Of a stretch of 15,915 nt of DNA, positions 15,159 through 15,915 are shown piece by piece (positions within the stretch are counted from its first letter, which is position 1; the number at the start of each line of letters is the position of its first letter). The position numbers and the translations under genes are program-made. The notes beneath the pieces are model-generated. The model saw only the letters and a program-made list of their open reading frames with translations. It ran no database searches and was not told the DNA's origin. Source of the DNA: Funneliformis mosseae (taxonomy: Eukaryota; Glomeromycota; Glomeromycetes; Glomerales; Glomeraceae); contig CAJVPP010002192.1 in NCBI GenBank assembly GCA_910592005.1, positions 1-15,915 of the forward strand, written 5' to 3'.

Positions 15159-15453
15159 ATTATATTAAACATTCATCATCTTAAAGATCTTTAGCTTTTT
15201 CTTTATGAATCTTCATATAATTCTACTTATTTTTTGACAATTTGTTTAAATTTTACCATTTTTTGTAATCTATTATTTTGTTATTTTATTTATTTAAATA
15301 CTCAAGGGTTTTGCAAACATTTATAATAGGAGTTATATAACTGTTTTTACAAGAAAACAAAAGTCTCTTATAATAGCTTATCATTATCCCTTCTCAATAT
15401 TACTAAAAAATCATAAAAGAAAATGCATTATTGCTAATCAATAATTCTTGTAA
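15159..15453 (-). other. Decayed stretch between two minus-strand coding remnants
   Basis: Short readable pieces appear in several minus-strand frames with many stops. No splice sites could be assigned with confidence. It may be intron or mutated exon of one former gene. Confidence 0.3.
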
Positions 15454-15678
15454 TTATAATCTTGAATCTTCAGTATTATACTCTGTTAAAATGTTATTTG
15501 CCCAAATATATTCAAGAACAGGTTCTTTCTTTGGTAGATAAAACCTCTCTTTTTTATCTTTTTTTTATTTTAGTAGGTTTCGCCAAACTTGCACTGTACT
15601 ATGTCCAATTATAAGTTGTATTATTTCATCTACGTCAAGATATGCTAAAATATGATGATAGTTATTTTCAAAGAATCC
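15454..15678 (-). pseudogene. Transposon-like coding remnant with one internal stop
   Basis: The minus strand reads FFENNYHHILAYLDVDEIIQ, LIIGHSTVQVWRNLLK, a TAA, then ERFYLPKKEPVLEYIWANNI and LTEYNTEDSRL before TAA (15456-15454). Sixty-odd sensible residues in one frame, broken by one stop inside a lysine-rich run, are not expected by chance at this base composition. The upstream part of the gene would lie towards or beyond the right edge. GHSTVQVWRNL and the basic linker suggest a DNA-binding transposase region, but I cannot name the family. Confidence 0.45.
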
Positions 15679-15884
15679 TCAAAAAACCCTTCTAAAGATT
15701 ACTTACCTTAAAAATCCACTTTTAAATTAATAAAAAAAATAATAATAATTAAAAAAATAAAATAAATTTCAAAATTAATTGAAGATGAATAAGAAAAAAA
15801 ACAAAAGCAATTGAATTAATTTAAAAAAAAGGTATTAAAAAAAAAGAAATTAAATTAAAAAAAGAAAAGAAAATTGAAAAAAAA
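15679..15884. other. A-rich terminal stretch
   Basis: Dominated by A runs with few other bases; no ORF. A donor-like AGGTAAGTAATC sequence is present on the minus strand at about 15710-15699. Confidence 0.4.
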
Positions 15885-15915
15885 TATAATATTTTTCATC
15901 ATAAATGTTTTTTAA
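15885..15915. repeat. Right copy of the exact 31-bp direct repeat, at the window end
   Basis: Identical over 31 bases to 9763-9793 and terminates exactly at the last base given, so the repeat may be longer than seen. Confidence 0.85.

Noticed and set aside
9763..15915. LTR retrotransposon bounded by the 31-bp direct repeats
   Set aside because: No TG...CA ends, primer-binding site, polypurine tract or reverse-transcriptase remnant was seen between the copies, and the interior holds DNA-transposon remnants instead.

Overview
This looks like a piece of nuclear DNA from an AT-rich fungus, most likely an arbuscular mycorrhizal fungus (Glomeromycotina, Rhizophagus/Gigaspora type). The reasons are extreme AT content, short GT-AG introns of about 75-80 nt, and three decayed members of gene families that are strongly expanded in those genomes as I know them: a protein kinase of the type with a paired-CxxC head, a SAM-domain protein, and a PD-(D/E)XK nuclease-like protein. 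The assignment is inference; no rRNA or other marker gene is present. Almost every recognisable coding region is partial or broken.

Left part (1-4800): a possible membrane-anchor tail of a gene running off the left edge; a 100-bp tandem duplication; about 2 kb of AT-rich DNA holding only weak small ORFs; a minus-strand kinase pseudogene (3629-2561) that has lost its catalytic centre; and, head-to-head with it 98 bp away, a small plus-strand gene for a basic, single-pass membrane protein whose frame continues after an A9 run.

Middle (4800-9400): a 44-bp promoter-proximal tandem repeat directly before a SAM-domain ORF; a duplicated block that carries the same 6-bp-stem hairpin twice; a PD-(D/E)XK nuclease-like pseudogene with an intact D...ExK core but two in-frame stops and frame changes; an A30 run followed by four exon-like repeats each ending at a splice-donor-like site; a possible ubiquitin-conjugating-enzyme fragment; and a minus-strand region with a spliced two-exon ORF (98 aa, NLS-like repeats), further exon-like fragments and a GC-richer block with nested inverted repeats.

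Right part (about 9500-15915): much more AT-rich, and built of dead transposons and satellites. It holds a 2.44-kb element with 71/72-bp terminal inverted repeats and a decayed multi-exon Cys-rich minus-strand gene, a hAT transposase C-terminal remnant, a 72-bp minisatellite, a roughly 105-bp purine-rich repeat array, two more decayed minus-strand coding fragments, and an exact 31-bp repeat that ends at the last base of the window.

I see no operon-like or pathway-like cooperation between genes. The window reads as an accessory, repeat-driven compartment in which expanded families are duplicated and degraded. No new complete system could be demonstrated. The most unusual single observations are the 17-nt intron-like segment of the kinase, the A9 frame change in the membrane protein, the donor-ended exon-like repeat array and the unclassified TIR element.
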